64,000 bases of DNA, taken from Candolleomyces eurysporus. Taxonomy: Eukaryota > Basidiomycota > Agaricomycetes > Agaricales > Psathyrellaceae. Position 1 is the first letter of the stretch. Each line of letters opens with the position of its first letter. Made by a program: the position numbers and the translations under genes. The notes beneath the pieces are model-generated. The model was not told the DNA's origin, did no database searches, and saw only the letters and a program-made list of their open reading frames with translations. Shown in pieces: positions 25,001 through 36,357 of the stretch. Location: positions 1-64,000 of the forward strand of contig JANBPK010001207.1 in assembly GCA_027579435.1 (NCBI GenBank). Direction: 5' to 3'.

Positions 25001-26137
25001 CTTACCGACTTCTCTCTCGCGATGGCCGAGGAAATGCGTCGGGAAATCCAAGACGGATTGTCCTCTATTGGAATACGAGCCCGCTCGATCGCCACGGACA
25101 CGGAAGTCACCGACACTGACACTGCTGATCTGGTGGATCGGGCGATGAAACCCTTACCTCGGGTTCGCGGTTCAAAGAACACCTTCAAGAAAATCCTCGC
25201 GCAATTGTGGACTTGCGTCGTTGAACCTATCCTGGACAATCTTGGATTCAGTGTCAGTCTTCCTTTGTTTCTATCGCGTTTTACATGCTGATACTTGGTG
25301 CTTTCTACCATACAGCCGTCAGACAATCCAGGAAGAATCTGGTGGTGTCCAACCGGACCTCTTTCCTTCCTACCCCTTCACGCAGCCGGAATATACGCTT
25401 CTGACATCAAAAACAGTGTTTGCTTAAGCGATTACGCCGCTTCTTCCTACACGCCTACCATTTCTTCCCTGGTGGAGTCCTGGAAGCGTTCCAAACGTGA
25501 TCAACTGGGGTCAACAGGAATAGCCTTGATCTCCCAGACAGACACACCAGGCTTACCCTCTCTTCCCGGTACGGCTTCGGAAATTGCCATGATCCAAGCA
25601 CAAGCGCAAGAGTACGGAGTACAGACGCTCGTTCTTGGGGGAGAGAATGCCACGACTGAAGCTACCATGGTAAGCATGGAGAGGTGCAACTGGATCCACC
25701 TCGCGTGCCATGCATTCCAGGACACCTCAAATCCCCTCCATAGTGGATTCCATCTTCACGACGATCTCCTCAAGCTATCGACCATCATCAAAGACAATCC
25801 GGGTAGCCAGTCGCCATCAGAGTTCGCGTTCCTGTCCGCTTGTCAAACGAGCACAGGAGATGCGACACTCTCGGAGGAGGCTGTTCATCTCGCGGCTGGG
25901 ATGTTGGCGGCGGGGTATTCGAGCGTCGTTGCGACGATGTGGGCCATCCCCGATCTATACGCTCCGACGGTCGCGAAACACTTCTACACAGATGTGTTTA
26001 GTCGCGGAAATGGCTCGTTGGATGGATCTCAGACAGCGTACGCTCTTCACCACGCGGTGCAAACTCTTCGCAAACAGCTGGGCAACTCTCCGTATTCGTA
26101 TCTCGCTTGGGTTCCTTATGTACACTTTGGTTTATAA
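22048..26137 (+). CDS. TPR-CHAT protein (putative caspase-like cysteine protease)
   Basis: Five exons (22048-22199, 22257-22279, 22331-22494, 22586-25252, 25316-26137) keep phase and give about 1275 residues. An N-terminal segment of about 170 residues has no clear domain. It is followed by many tetratricopeptide-like repeats of the fungal type, for example SLAETLHTLFKYTRKLSDLDRAI. The C-terminal third is a CHAT domain: RIWWCPTGPLSFLPLHAAG, then HLACHA with the likely catalytic His (about 1134), then FLSACQTSTGDA with the likely catalytic Cys (about 1178), then GMLAAGYSSVVATMWAIPD. CHAT domains belong to the caspase/separase clan. Both catalytic residues are present, so activity is plausible. 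The junction at 22494/22586 is the least certain; without it the N-terminus shows a frame break near 22585. Confidence 0.85.
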
Positions 26138-29020
26138 TCTGCTTGATTTCGAAGTCTATGAAGTACAATGCCGTACATTCTGCAACGAAACCGGTCAAGG
26201 CTTGCATAGTGTACCTATGGGGAAGTTTGGATATATAAAGTGCACTCATGTATTATGACACCTGTACAACTCAATCGTTCAATCGCAACGACTTTCCCTC
26301 CCTTTACGCCCAAGCACATCGTAGTTGAAGTTGTACATGTGGTTTTGGTCACTATCTTCGAGTCAAAGTTCCTCCAGTCGGACTCGATAACTGTTGCCTT
26401 TCTCCTAGCCGGAATACTCTTTCGACGTTTTGTCTTCGGAATGATACTCTACAGCTCAGAGATGCCAAGGGAAAGGGTATGTAGGATTGCCGATGCCATC
26501 TTTCGTTCTGGGTAAGTCCTGTGCGCTAGATATCTCCTTTGGAAGCCCGCTTACCATCACTCATTCCTTTCAATAGTCCACGGTCTCTGCTAAAAGAAGT
26601 AGGTAGCTGGGGCATTGCAAAGCCTGAACGGGGCTCCTCAAAGATTCAGTTCTAGTCACAGAAGTATTAGCAAATAGTTGACTGCGAATGCTCTAGTGAC
26701 ACCGGGAAATGAATCTAGTTATACACTCTGAGGCCCCACCGTCCTTTCGCCCCCGAATTTAACTTTCAGCTCGCCATCTACACCACTGTTGCCGTCGGCC
26801 CTTCCTACTGAGCGCTACTTCCAAAGCTTGTCAAAGTTTCCGCGTTTTCATCATTTGCTCGAGAATTCTTTGATGTTGCTCAAGTTGCTGGAGGATCGTT
26901 GTGATAGCGTCATCCTGTCAGATTTCTTCGGTCAGAACCATGGCCTTGGAGCTGATCGACTCTTTACGAACCCAGGTGCGTGTGTTCGTCCAACGCTGAG
27001 CATCGTGAGCAGGAGAGCGCCGGCGCTTGTTCGTTCCGTAGGATTGTTTGGCTCGACGACTGGAAGAGACAACTACAGCTGGCGCGGCATTTGTACTTGT
27101 ATGCATTCAAGGTTTCTTCTTTCTGCACTGCAAGCATCGCAGCGGGCTTTGAGACGCTTGGACGCCCCATCATCATTGTAGGGGTTATGAGGCCTTCCTC
27201 GAAGGTCGAGACTGCGAAAATATTCTATCCCTTTGCTCCTGCATTTATTCCATGCGCCCTTTCCTAGCATCTGCACTCGATTGACAACTGAGTTTGCATT
27301 GGTTGCGTGAGTTCGTCCCTGTCGTCGCGGAATGGGCTGGATCTTTTCGCCTGAATCCGAGTTCTCGGCACCAGAAAGCCCTTGAGTCTCTCCCCCTTCC
27401 TCTTGTTCCATCATCTTTCCCTCCAGCTCCAACTTCAGCTCAATCCTTCTGGCCTGTATCTCCTCTCTTCGGGTATTGATCTGACAAACCGCAGTCTCCA
27501 GTAGCTCAAGCTCTGCACGCCTATCTTTTTGCTAAGCCTCGAGGTTGGCGTCTTGCCACATTAGGACTTTCAACTGAGCTTAAATTTGACGCGAAGAACT
27601 CATGCTGCCCTATAGATATTGCACGAGTGGGTAAGGACGCGGAAGGAAGGAGACAGCCCCTGAGAATCCTTTTTGATAAAAGTCGATTGAGTTCATCACT
27701 GCCAATTAGACTTTCCTTAGCCCTGCACTGCTGGTGTTTGACATTGGCTGGCGTTTTCGAAATCGTTCTATAATGCGTGCATTGCAATTAAGCACGAAGC
27801 CGATTCCTGCTGTACATGTAGCTTTCAGCCACGTAGGGAGGTCATAAAATACGCAGTCTTTCTGCCTTAATTCCCGAAATACTTGGCAGCAATCAGCAAG
27901 GGATAGAGCTTGTAGAGAATCGCGACGGGCAAACCCTGGTGCGTTTTCGCGAGCTGGTGACACTCGCGTGAATGGAGTACTATCCATCCATGTTTCTGGC
28001 ACGCATTTGAACAAAACAGGATTCCAGCGGCTGCTCGCCATCAAGACCTCGCCGTTCTGCATCAAAGAAATGTGCTATGGAGAACTTCATTACTGACGAA
28101 AACCTGTACGTCATGGGATGCGAATGCACCTGTAGGCTGCCCCCATTTCAAGTCGTTTATGTTTTTCTTCGCCAAAGGAACTCAGCCTCGAAGCCTCCAG
28201 CGATCGTCCAAGAGAGCCAGCTCATTCACCGAGTTCGATGATCCGAGCCTCTCGAGAAGCCCGACCGGATCCTTCTGTCCAAAATTACCGGAACTCGAGA
28301 TCTGCCAAGATAGCTGGAGATGCGGCCAACAATGTCGAAGGGCGCCTTCGTAAGTCCGTGTGTTTTTCAGAGCTCGCAGGACGGAAACAACGAGGCTTGC
28401 CTTGACCATTTGGTGCGCCACCTCACAGGGATTTGAGCGCGAGTTCGATGACAACGGACTTGAACGTGATAAAAGAGGGCTCCTGAGAGCTCACCCCAAA
28501 GCTCTGGCTCTTCTGAGCCCTTTCGGTACGGTTCGGTCCTCGGCGGCTGTTTCAGCCGCGAGCCGAATCTTGGCAAAGTGGTCGAGAATTGGAGGACGAA
28601 CTCGAAGGGGTGAATGCGTCCATAATATAAGCCAGGGTTGTTTTGGGAGGGGTTCGTGCATTGATTGAAGTGCACTGTCAGTGCATAATGTAAAAGAGGT
28701 AGGCACACCCCATCCGCGAATAGTACACGTACTTTCAACAGTTACTTGATCAGCAAGGTCGGCCTTTCTCTTCCAGCGATCTCTATTCAACGGGAACCAT
28801 CACAGAATGGCTACTCCGTCTTCTTCATGCACGCCAAACTCTGGCAAAGCTCTCGTCATCAGTGGATACACAACTCTACACCAGGGTGATCACCGTTCTA
28901 ATTGAATCTGCAGTGCCCCACTCACTATCTTCGGCATCATATCAGCGTGCAACGATTACGGCCTTAGCTACTTCACCAGTCTCCAGGATTTATAGTCTGC
29001 AGATATTTATTGAAGGCCTT
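26138..29020. other. Gene-poor stretch
   Basis: Frames up to 130 codons occur on both strands. A minus-strand frame at 27073-27432 is rich in charged residues and contains KARCDACSAERRNLEC, and could be a decayed cysteine-rich gene. No model with a start, splice sites and a known domain could be built. Confidence 0.4.
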
Positions 29021-29092
29021 CTCTTGTTATGTAATAACCCCAGTAGTATCTTTTTTTTTCTCTTAGTAACACTAGGACTGCGAACGATGACC

Positions 29093-29122
29093 GCAGTTAG
29101 GTACTTTGTAATACCTAACTGC
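29093..29122. repeat. Perfect 11-bp hairpin
   Basis: GCAGTTAGGTA at 29093-29103 and its exact reverse complement at 29112-29122 are separated by 8 bases. It lies upstream of the 29352 frame, in a stretch with other short repeats of TTAGTAAC and ACTACG type. Confidence 0.7.
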
Positions 29123-29351
29123 GTACTTAGTAACTTAGGACTACGCTTTGACTACGGACCACGGACTATTACATAGCAGGACTGTGCAATTACCAATGTA
29201 TGCCTCAGCACGGACTGCGGCACAGTAACATGTATAGTATATAGGCAGCACAAGCTGAGCGGTAACTCCTCAGCTTGTTCTCAAGAATCTACTCTCTTGT
29301 TTACTCGTATAAACCTTTCCATCTATTCGGCACTAGTCCTTTCTCAAGTGC

Positions 29352-30050
29352 ATGACCCTTGCCATCTATACCAAAACCGAACTCGACTCCGTTTACTTGA
29401 TCACTTACGTCCGACTTTACTTCGTGATCTCCAAAGAAGTCCGGATCCGCCTCGGATCCTTCATAGTGCGTAATTTTGCCTCAGATATTATTAACGCTAC
29501 ACAGGCAGCTATCCAACGTCCGCTGAGTTCTCCGGAGTTGGCAGCAGCGCTTGCTCTCCTCGATCAGAAGTACGCGGAACGCTCTCCAGAGCTCCTCCAG
29601 CGATTGTGGACTCTTGCCTCAACCGAGGATCCACCTACCCTCATCAATTCCGTTACTTCGTCTGTTACTCATCTGCCTCACGATCAAACCCCTGCTGGTT
29701 ATCAGCTGGCCAAACGCCAACGGGCCACATCCGACCCAGACTCCTCCAAACGCCCCCGACGTGGCGATACCGACCCCGACGAACCCTCTAGCCCTCACGC
29801 CGAGTGAAGGGAGGATCTCCCCTCTTATCTTCAAGGAGAACAACTCCGATTCGGCCAACGTATCATTTCGCTTTTGGCACCTTTGTTACCATCCATTCGA
29901 AAACCCCCCTTTGATCCATTGGGCCGTGTTCACCACTACCCGACCCATCCAGCGCACCCAGAACCCCTCTTCATTCGCATTAGGGAGGCTCCGTCTTCGT
30001 TGCAACAAAGACCTGAGCAAGCCCGTAACATCTCTTCTCATTCTGTGTGA
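29352..30050 (+). pseudogene. Unknown coding frame interrupted by one in-frame TGA
   Basis: The frame starts at ATG 29352 and reads 151 codons to a TGA at 29805-29807. It stays open in the same frame for 80 more codons to a TGA at 30048. Composition looks coding on both sides: KRPRRGDTDPDEPSSP before and SYLQGEQLRFGQRIISLLAP after. No family was recognised. A basic patch (KRQRATSDPDSSKRPRR) could be a nuclear signal. The upstream region (about 29020-29345) is T-rich with short repeats and may be part of a transposon. It could be a decayed gene or a gene ending at 29807. Confidence 0.4.
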
Positions 30051-30789
30051 GTTGGGTTGATCGAGCCCCTAATTTGTTGGCTTTCTACTAGATGCTATCG
30101 CCACACATGCTCATATTCCGTGTTCTCAATATTCAATGCTTCAGTAAACTTCAGTAAACGTAAACTTTACTTTTGGCCTTTTTTACACGCCCCTACACGG
30201 CTTTAAGCGGGAAAAAGCTGAAAAGCTAGGAGCCAAAAAGCTGACTCTATTTTTAGCAAAAAGCTCAGCCAAATTTGGAAGGGGAATAGGCCAAAAAAGC
30301 GCGAAAGTTCCCGAAAGAGCGAAGGTTTTTTGCCGGTTTGCTGATGCGCCACTGGCCGCTCCTTTGCCAAATTTCCAGTGACAAGGACGGCGTCCCAACT
30401 CATCACATTCAATTAACACAGCGGACCACCAAATCATCTTTCCTTCGCTCAACTTTCGAATGCAAGTTCGGTCGAAACCACAGTCCTGACACCGAACGAG
30501 GACTGTATGCCAGCATTTTTGCCCACCTGTGATGGTGAAGTCCGTTGCTCCGTGGCGAGTCCGTGCGCAAGTCAAGCTCCGGATTGGAGCTCCCTACATA
30601 TATCTAGTAGCTAGCTCTTTGTACCTTTCCCCAGTTGAATCAACACGCTTACATTCTTGCCCCCTACCATTGTCCCTCGTTTTTAAGCCTCTTTTCCATC
30701 CCCGAAAACCTTGACCGTGACACCACCCAGGTCCAGACATCTATTATCTGCATCGCGCAGGAGAAGCGGAACGACAGTGGCTAAAGAAC
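30051..30789. other. Intergenic, repetitive composition
   Basis: 30180-30330 has many short AAAAAGCTGA and GCCAAAAA repeats, as in a small transposon remnant. No gene was recognised. Confidence 0.4.
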
Positions 30790-32520
30790 CTATGGTGGGG
30801 CCATAGTGGGAACTTGGTTAATATACCAGCGTTTGTACCCAAGTTGAGCAATAATGATACGATTTGAATAGTGATCGAAAAAAAAGCTTCCCTTTGACAC
30901 CAGAGATGCCGGAATAAGGGATGGGTTGCGTTGTCGGTTTGGATTTTGCGGAAACAGGCTCGTCGTCGGACCAGACATAGTCAACTGCGTAGTAAACGAG
31001 GTCTGAGCGATTGATAGAAACCCCTCTGTGATACCCAAAACCTTGCATCGACAAGGTGGTACCCCATGATCCTTTCGACAGCGACTCGATGTGAATATCA
31101 TTGGACGGTGATTGGGAGTTGATCGGAAGGATGATACCAAAAACTTCCGTATATGTCGGGACCACAAGGCGGACTCCATCTCTGATGAATAATGGTGGAG
31201 AATGCATAAGGGAGAAGAGATAAGTATCTGGAAACCTGTGTGACCACGCCGGTTCCACCTGGTTGAAAGTTTGATCTTCGGGTAGTACCGTTGTCGACGC
31301 CGGCCAATCGGCTAACCAATTGAACATTTGGATTTGGCAATCAACTCTCGGTGGTACAACCACAATGCGATCTCCAGGAAGTAGATACATGGCCTGAGGA
31401 GCTGTGAGCAGTGCTCGTGGATACTGGCAAGAGAGTGACGTACCACAGCTTGAAGAGTGGGACCATACCATCGCTTAATGCCGCCATGCGTGGCCCTGCC
31501 ATTCGCTTGATTCCAGTCGACAAGCACAATACAGTGGTCGCTATAGGTTCGTATAGCGTAGGCGATCATGGAGCCCTGCAGCTGGCAGCGGTACAGACCC
31601 CTCAGACACTGTTCATAGAATGAAGATAGACATTCGACCGCTTCGAGTCCCACAGCACGCGTCCGCACAACACCATGATCGGTGACGGTTTCGAACCTGA
31701 TCTTCACTCGCCAAACGCGCACCGGAGAGTCATCCTCGGCATCAACACGATTTGAATATACGACCCCAAGGTTGAACTGGGACAAGTGGTATTCTCCGGA
31801 AGGAGTGGTGGAAGCGATATCGGAAGTGAAGTCGATGGACAGCTGCATCTCCAAACGGTTAGTCCAGGCCTGTCGTTCAGAGAAGGGAGCGGGGACGAGA
31901 AGCTGGGGGCGTAGGTCACCGGAAGGGGGATCTTCAAGGTCGAAATATCGTATGGAACCATCAAAGAAGCCTGCTAACAACCAACGACCGCCAGGCACCA
32001 AGCGAAATGTGTCTCCATTGAGAGACATGGAAGCGGCGGCTACGTTTGGAGACGTTGCGCGTTCGCTGTGCTGAATCGACTCCATTATCTTCGACCGACC
32101 TGCCCATCGCGTCAAAGCGTCCTCGATGTCGCTGGCTGAACACTCATTCAATGGTTTGGGGAGGAAGAAGGGTTTCGGGAGTACGGTCTCGGTGTACCGA
32201 AGAAATATGGAACGCCATACATTACGGTTATGTGAGACGTATTCGAAAGCCCGACAGGTCTAAAGGTATCTCAGCACCGAATTCTGTTCAGTCATGAAAA
32301 TACCCGCCTCTCGCAGTCTGAGGACGTCGTCCCACTCTGTCTCCGCTGCTATTATTGCAAGGATTTCTTCAGGTAATGTAAGAAGCACGGGTTTACAGTC
32401 CACAATATATTGCTCCGAAGACGGCGTTTCCTGGGGCGACGAGTCAATGCCTGCTGGCCATCTGAACAGTGAAAGCGAAGCGTACCCATGATAGAAGATA
32501 TGGCACCCAATGAGTGGCAT
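30790..32520 (-). CDS. F-box protein paralogue 1, with a late homopolymer frameshift
   Basis: Exons on the minus strand are 32308-32520, 31444-32259 and 31393 downward. The first exon carries an F-box-like start (LTLPEEILAIIAAETEWDDVLRLRE). F-box proteins recruit substrates to SCF ubiquitin ligases through Skp1. The rest is a long family-specific region: RSIFLRYTETVLPKPFFLPKP, then PGGRWLLAGFFDGSIRYFDLEDP, then SQFNLGVVYSNR and RVWRVKI. It may form a beta-propeller, but no WD repeat is clear. The first intron starts with GC rather than GT. Near the end an A8 run (30878-30885) shifts the frame relative to paralogues. As read, the protein stops at 30818 after 534 residues; with one base fewer it would end at 30790 like its relatives. 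The start at 32520 is uncertain. Confidence 0.75.
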
Positions 32521-32799
32521 AGTGACAGAATGTACCCATCGTGCGCTTTATCCTAGATTTATTTTGCTATGGCGTTTAGTGGATGACGTATATGAGCTGC
32601 TGGAAGGACGGTTGTCGTTCGAGGACAAGATTTGTTGGTGATGTACACCAGGTGTGATGGTTGCCGAAACGGCGCCGTGCCGGTGGCGGCGGCCCACAGG
32701 TGCCTATGGTGAAAGGCAGCTCAAGATAACCCTCGAAGCCAGCTTCGCCGCAACGTCCGCTACTTGGAAAGAGGCTATGTCTGTTATCATGAGAAACTG

Positions 32800-33380
32800 T
32801 GTCGAGCTTTACTTCTCAGACTCGCACGGGTGAATCTTTGTCGGGAACGGCGCTGTAAACCACTCCAATATTGAACTGAGAGAGGTGGAAGGCTTCAGGA
32901 AGACAGGCGCGTGCCCTGTCAGAAGTGTGGTCAAGACATATCTCCATCTCAGTCAGGCCCTCCTGGACGTCTTTTCTGTGTAAGGAGAGGGAATGAGAAG
33001 TTTAGGAACAAGGGGCCCATTAGTGGATTCTTTGAGATCGATTTAACGTATCGAACCATCAAGTTTGTGTTCTCCCACCAGCCAACGGCCTCAAGGAGCC
33101 AACCGCAAAGTCTCGAGGAGTAGATGATTTTAGAAGGGACTCTGGGGTTCCATTGAGAGCTCCGTTTGCTGAATTGGATTTGTGATGTTCGATTGGCTGG
33201 TCCAACGTAGAACGGCATCTTCGAGACTCCCGGCAGAGCAGTCCCGCAGCGGCTTTGATAGAAAGAACGGCTTGGGGAGCACGATCTTTGCGTACCTGAG
33301 GAAGATAGAGAACCATACGACACGACTAAGTGAGATCTTTTCCAATGTTCGGCAGGTCTGAAGGCATGGGCCACCTGCTG
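32800..33380 (-). pseudogene. Relic of an F-box family paralogue
   Basis: Minus-strand fragments match the family in order but in shifting frames. WFSIFLRYAKIVLPKPFFLSKP and LEDAVLRW (33130-33345) correspond to the start of exon 2. A broken version of the GGRW ... DGSIRYFD stretch lies near 33040-33110. FHLSQFNIGVVYS and SPVRV (near 32840-32900) end in a stop where the paralogues have Trp. The F-box exon and the whole C-terminal exon are missing. It lies between paralogues 1 and 2, consistent with tandem birth and decay. Confidence 0.75.
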
Positions 33381-33848
33381 GCCGCTCCAGAACTTATTCT
33401 AGTAAAAGGCTGCCCGAGCCTCCGCCAGTCATGAAGTCCAGCTATTTATGTGGTACGGGATATTTCAAATGATGACATGCAGCAGGTACCTGAAAGGCAT
33501 GCCAGCGGCGCTGGATGAGGTGTGCCCTTCAAAAGCCGACGAGAGAAAGCGCTGGTCAGGGCGCAGCGCACACAAGGGATAAATTTTGATGAAATAATAT
33601 TGCCATTGGACGACATCGATGAGGTGTAAATAAACAGGGGGTCTAGCATAGTGGGGAGGGAGCCGTGGATTGCCTTCGCTGAGATTATCCGCGACCCTCA
33701 TTTGAACCTTGCGCCTTTACCATCTATCTATCTTATTATCGATCGTGGCCAAAGAAGGTATGGCGGAACTACAGCCCAAAGCTCAGGGACTCTGCAGAGA
33801 CAAAAGGGACGACGCCATTGCGTGATAGCATTGGATCTACAAATACAA

Positions 33849-35520
33849 TTAGAGAGAAGATGCGGCAAGGTTGGAATGAGTAGTGGAAACCTCAATCTGA
33901 AACCAGCGGCTGCACCTGTTTCCCCCGATGACAGCACGACTTGAGTACTGATCGAAGAAAAGCCTCCCCTTGACACCAGCGGTAGGAAGATAAGGGGCTT
34001 GCGTTGTTGGTTGCGAGTCCGCCAAAGCAAGTTCCTCATCGCACCAGACGTAGTCAACTGCTTGGAAGATAACGCCTGAACGATCTACTGAAACTCCCCT
34101 CTTGTACCCAAAGCCTTGCATCGACAATGTAGTGCCCCATGATCCTTTCGCCAACGACCGGGGATTCCTGTCCTTGGAGAGTGATTGAGAGCTGATGGGA
34201 AGCGTAACACCATAAACTTCTGTATATGTCGGAACCACGAGTCGGATTTCATCCCGGAAGAATAATGGTGGAGATTGCATAAGGGACCAGACATAGGTAC
34301 CTGGAAATTTGTGTGACCACACCGGTTGCACCTGGTCGAAAGTTTGTTCCAAAGGAAGAACCGTTGCCGATGCCGGCCAATCGGATAACCAATTGAAGAG
34401 TCGAATTTCGCAGTTGATTTTGGGCGGAACAACCAAGATGCGATCGTTGGGAAGGAAGTATATGGCCTGAAAAAATATGAGCGACGGCAGCGGATACTGA
34501 TAAGAATATGTCGCACCGCAGCAACAAGAGTGGGGCCATACCAGCGCTTAACGCCGTCCTTTTCCCTGCCATTCGCCTGAGTCCAGTCGACGAGCACGAT
34601 GCACTGGTGTTGGTAAGTCCGTATAGAGTAGGCTATCATGGCGCCTTGCAGCTCGCAGCAGTACAGGCTCGGCAGTGACTCTTCATAAAATGACGAGAGA
34701 CATTGATCTGCTTCAAGCCCCACAGCACGCGACCGGACAACACCAGAGCCAGAATCGACGTAGCTTTCAAGTTTGACTTTCACCCTCCAGACTCGTACAG
34801 GAGAGTCGTCCTCTGTATCAATACGATTCGAGTAAACGACTCCAAGGTTGAATTGAGTCAAGTGGTATTCCCTAGGAGGAGAAGCAGAGGCGATATCGGA
34901 GGTAAAGTCGACGGACAGCTGCATCTCCATCTTATTGGTCGAAACCTGTCGCGCGTTGAATGGAGATGGGATGAGAAGCCGGGGTGAGAGGTCCCCCGGA
35001 GTGGGATCTTCAAGGTCGAAGTATCAAATAGAACCATCCCGGAACCCTGCTAACAGCCAACGACCACCTGGCATCAAACGCAAGGTATCTCTATTGAGCA
35101 TCACTTTGGATGCGGCTACCTCGGGAGACATTGCACGTTCTATTTGAGAAATGGGATCCATTATCTTCGATCGACCTCCCCATCGCGTCAGGGCATCCTC
35201 GATGTCCCTGGCCGAACATTCCTTCAAGGGTTTCGGGAGGAAGAAGGGTTTGGGGAGCTCGGTCTCGGTGTACCGAAGAAAGATGGAGCGCCACACAGTA
35301 CGGCTATGTGAGACGTATTCGAAAGCCCGACATGTCTAAAGGTACGTCAGCACCAAATTCTGCTCAGTCACGAAAATACCCACCTCTCGCAGTCTGAGGA
35401 CGTCGTCCCAGTCTGTCTCCCCTGCTACTATTGCGAGGATTTCCTCAGGTAATGCAACGAGCGTGGGTTTGGAATCCACAACAGATTGTTCCGAAGACAG
35501 CGTTCTCTAGGGCTACAAGT
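33849..35520 (-). pseudogene. F-box protein paralogue 2, disrupted by three stops
   Basis: The three-exon structure of the family is kept: F-box exon ending 35384, exon 2 at 34517-35335 and exon 3 at 33849-34466, with matching splice sites. The F-box reads ALPEEILAIVAGETDWDDVLRLRE. Upstream of it the frame has two stops (35513-35515 and 35507-35509) where paralogue 1 has Ser and Gln codons, and no ATG remains. A third stop (TGA, 35024-35026) replaces the CGA arginine of the DGSIRYFD motif. Exons 2 and 3 are otherwise open and close to paralogue 1. The broad openness suggests recent inactivation. Confidence 0.8.
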
Positions 35521-35824
35521 CAATGCCTGCCAGCCGCTGAACATCGATCATTGGTGACAGCAAAGCGTACCGATGATAGAGGACAAGAGACCCAATGAGT
35601 GGCATAGGGCCAGAATGTACCCATCGTGCGCTGTATCCCGAATTTAATTTGCTATGGTGTTCAGTGAATGGTGCATATGAGCTGCTGGAAGGATGGTCGC
35701 CGTTCGAGGACAAGATTCGTTGGTGATGAACACCGAACAAAATGTGATTGGTTGGCGAAATAGTGCCGGGCCACAAGCGCCCCAGGTGAATGATTCGTCG
35801 GTGAACACCGTTGAGACAGCGTAA

Positions 35825-36245
35825 GGGCGCGTTCGGATACTGCTAGCGCAAAAGTAGCTGGCTAGAATCCCAATCGATTCTGTTCCCGCGCGGCACGTGC
35901 ATGTGTGACTTGTGTGACTGTGACAAAATCGCGCCAGCCGCGTCGCGCGTCGATTGCAATCTCTTTTCACTTCCTGCCTCCAGTTCTTGTCCGATTTCCT
36001 TCATTCTAAGCTCGTTCAGCACCATTTTTTGTGGGAAATGTCACAGGCCCAACCTCAGACCCAGAATTCCATGTCTTCCACTCCCACTCCGCCAACCGAC
36101 CCCGGCAATGCAGGGCAAAAAGTTGTGTATTAGGTATTTGATCTAATCATCATCTAATCGGACCTGTCACACTGGTCACATGTTATCTTCCCCACGGCAG
36201 AATTCTAGCCAGCTACTTTTGCGCTAGTGGTATCCGAACGCGCCC
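35825..36245. mobile_element. PIF/Harbinger-like MITE, 421 bp
   Basis: The ends are inverted repeats of 44 bp, identical except two adjacent bases (35825-35868 and 36202-36245, beginning GGGCGCGTTCGGATAC). A TAA flanks each side (35822-35824 and 36246-36248), fitting the 3-bp TWA target duplication of PIF/Harbinger elements. The interior has a 31-codon frame at 36038 (MSQAQPQTQNSMSSTPTPP) that stops at once; it may be the truncated start of an element gene. There is no transposase, so it is non-autonomous. Confidence 0.85.
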
Positions 36246-36357
36246 TAAGGCTCTAATGAAAGGCATTCCAAACCCACGCTGGTGTCATTTTTTATCTACA
36301 CAGACATATACACGCAAATCACTACACCTTTCAGTATATATACATAAAGTAAAAGTG

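Noticed and set aside
29020..29345. Possible LTR before the 29352 frame
   Set aside because: TGTTATGTAATA-like ends are suggestive, but no second LTR, primer site, or reverse transcriptase was found.
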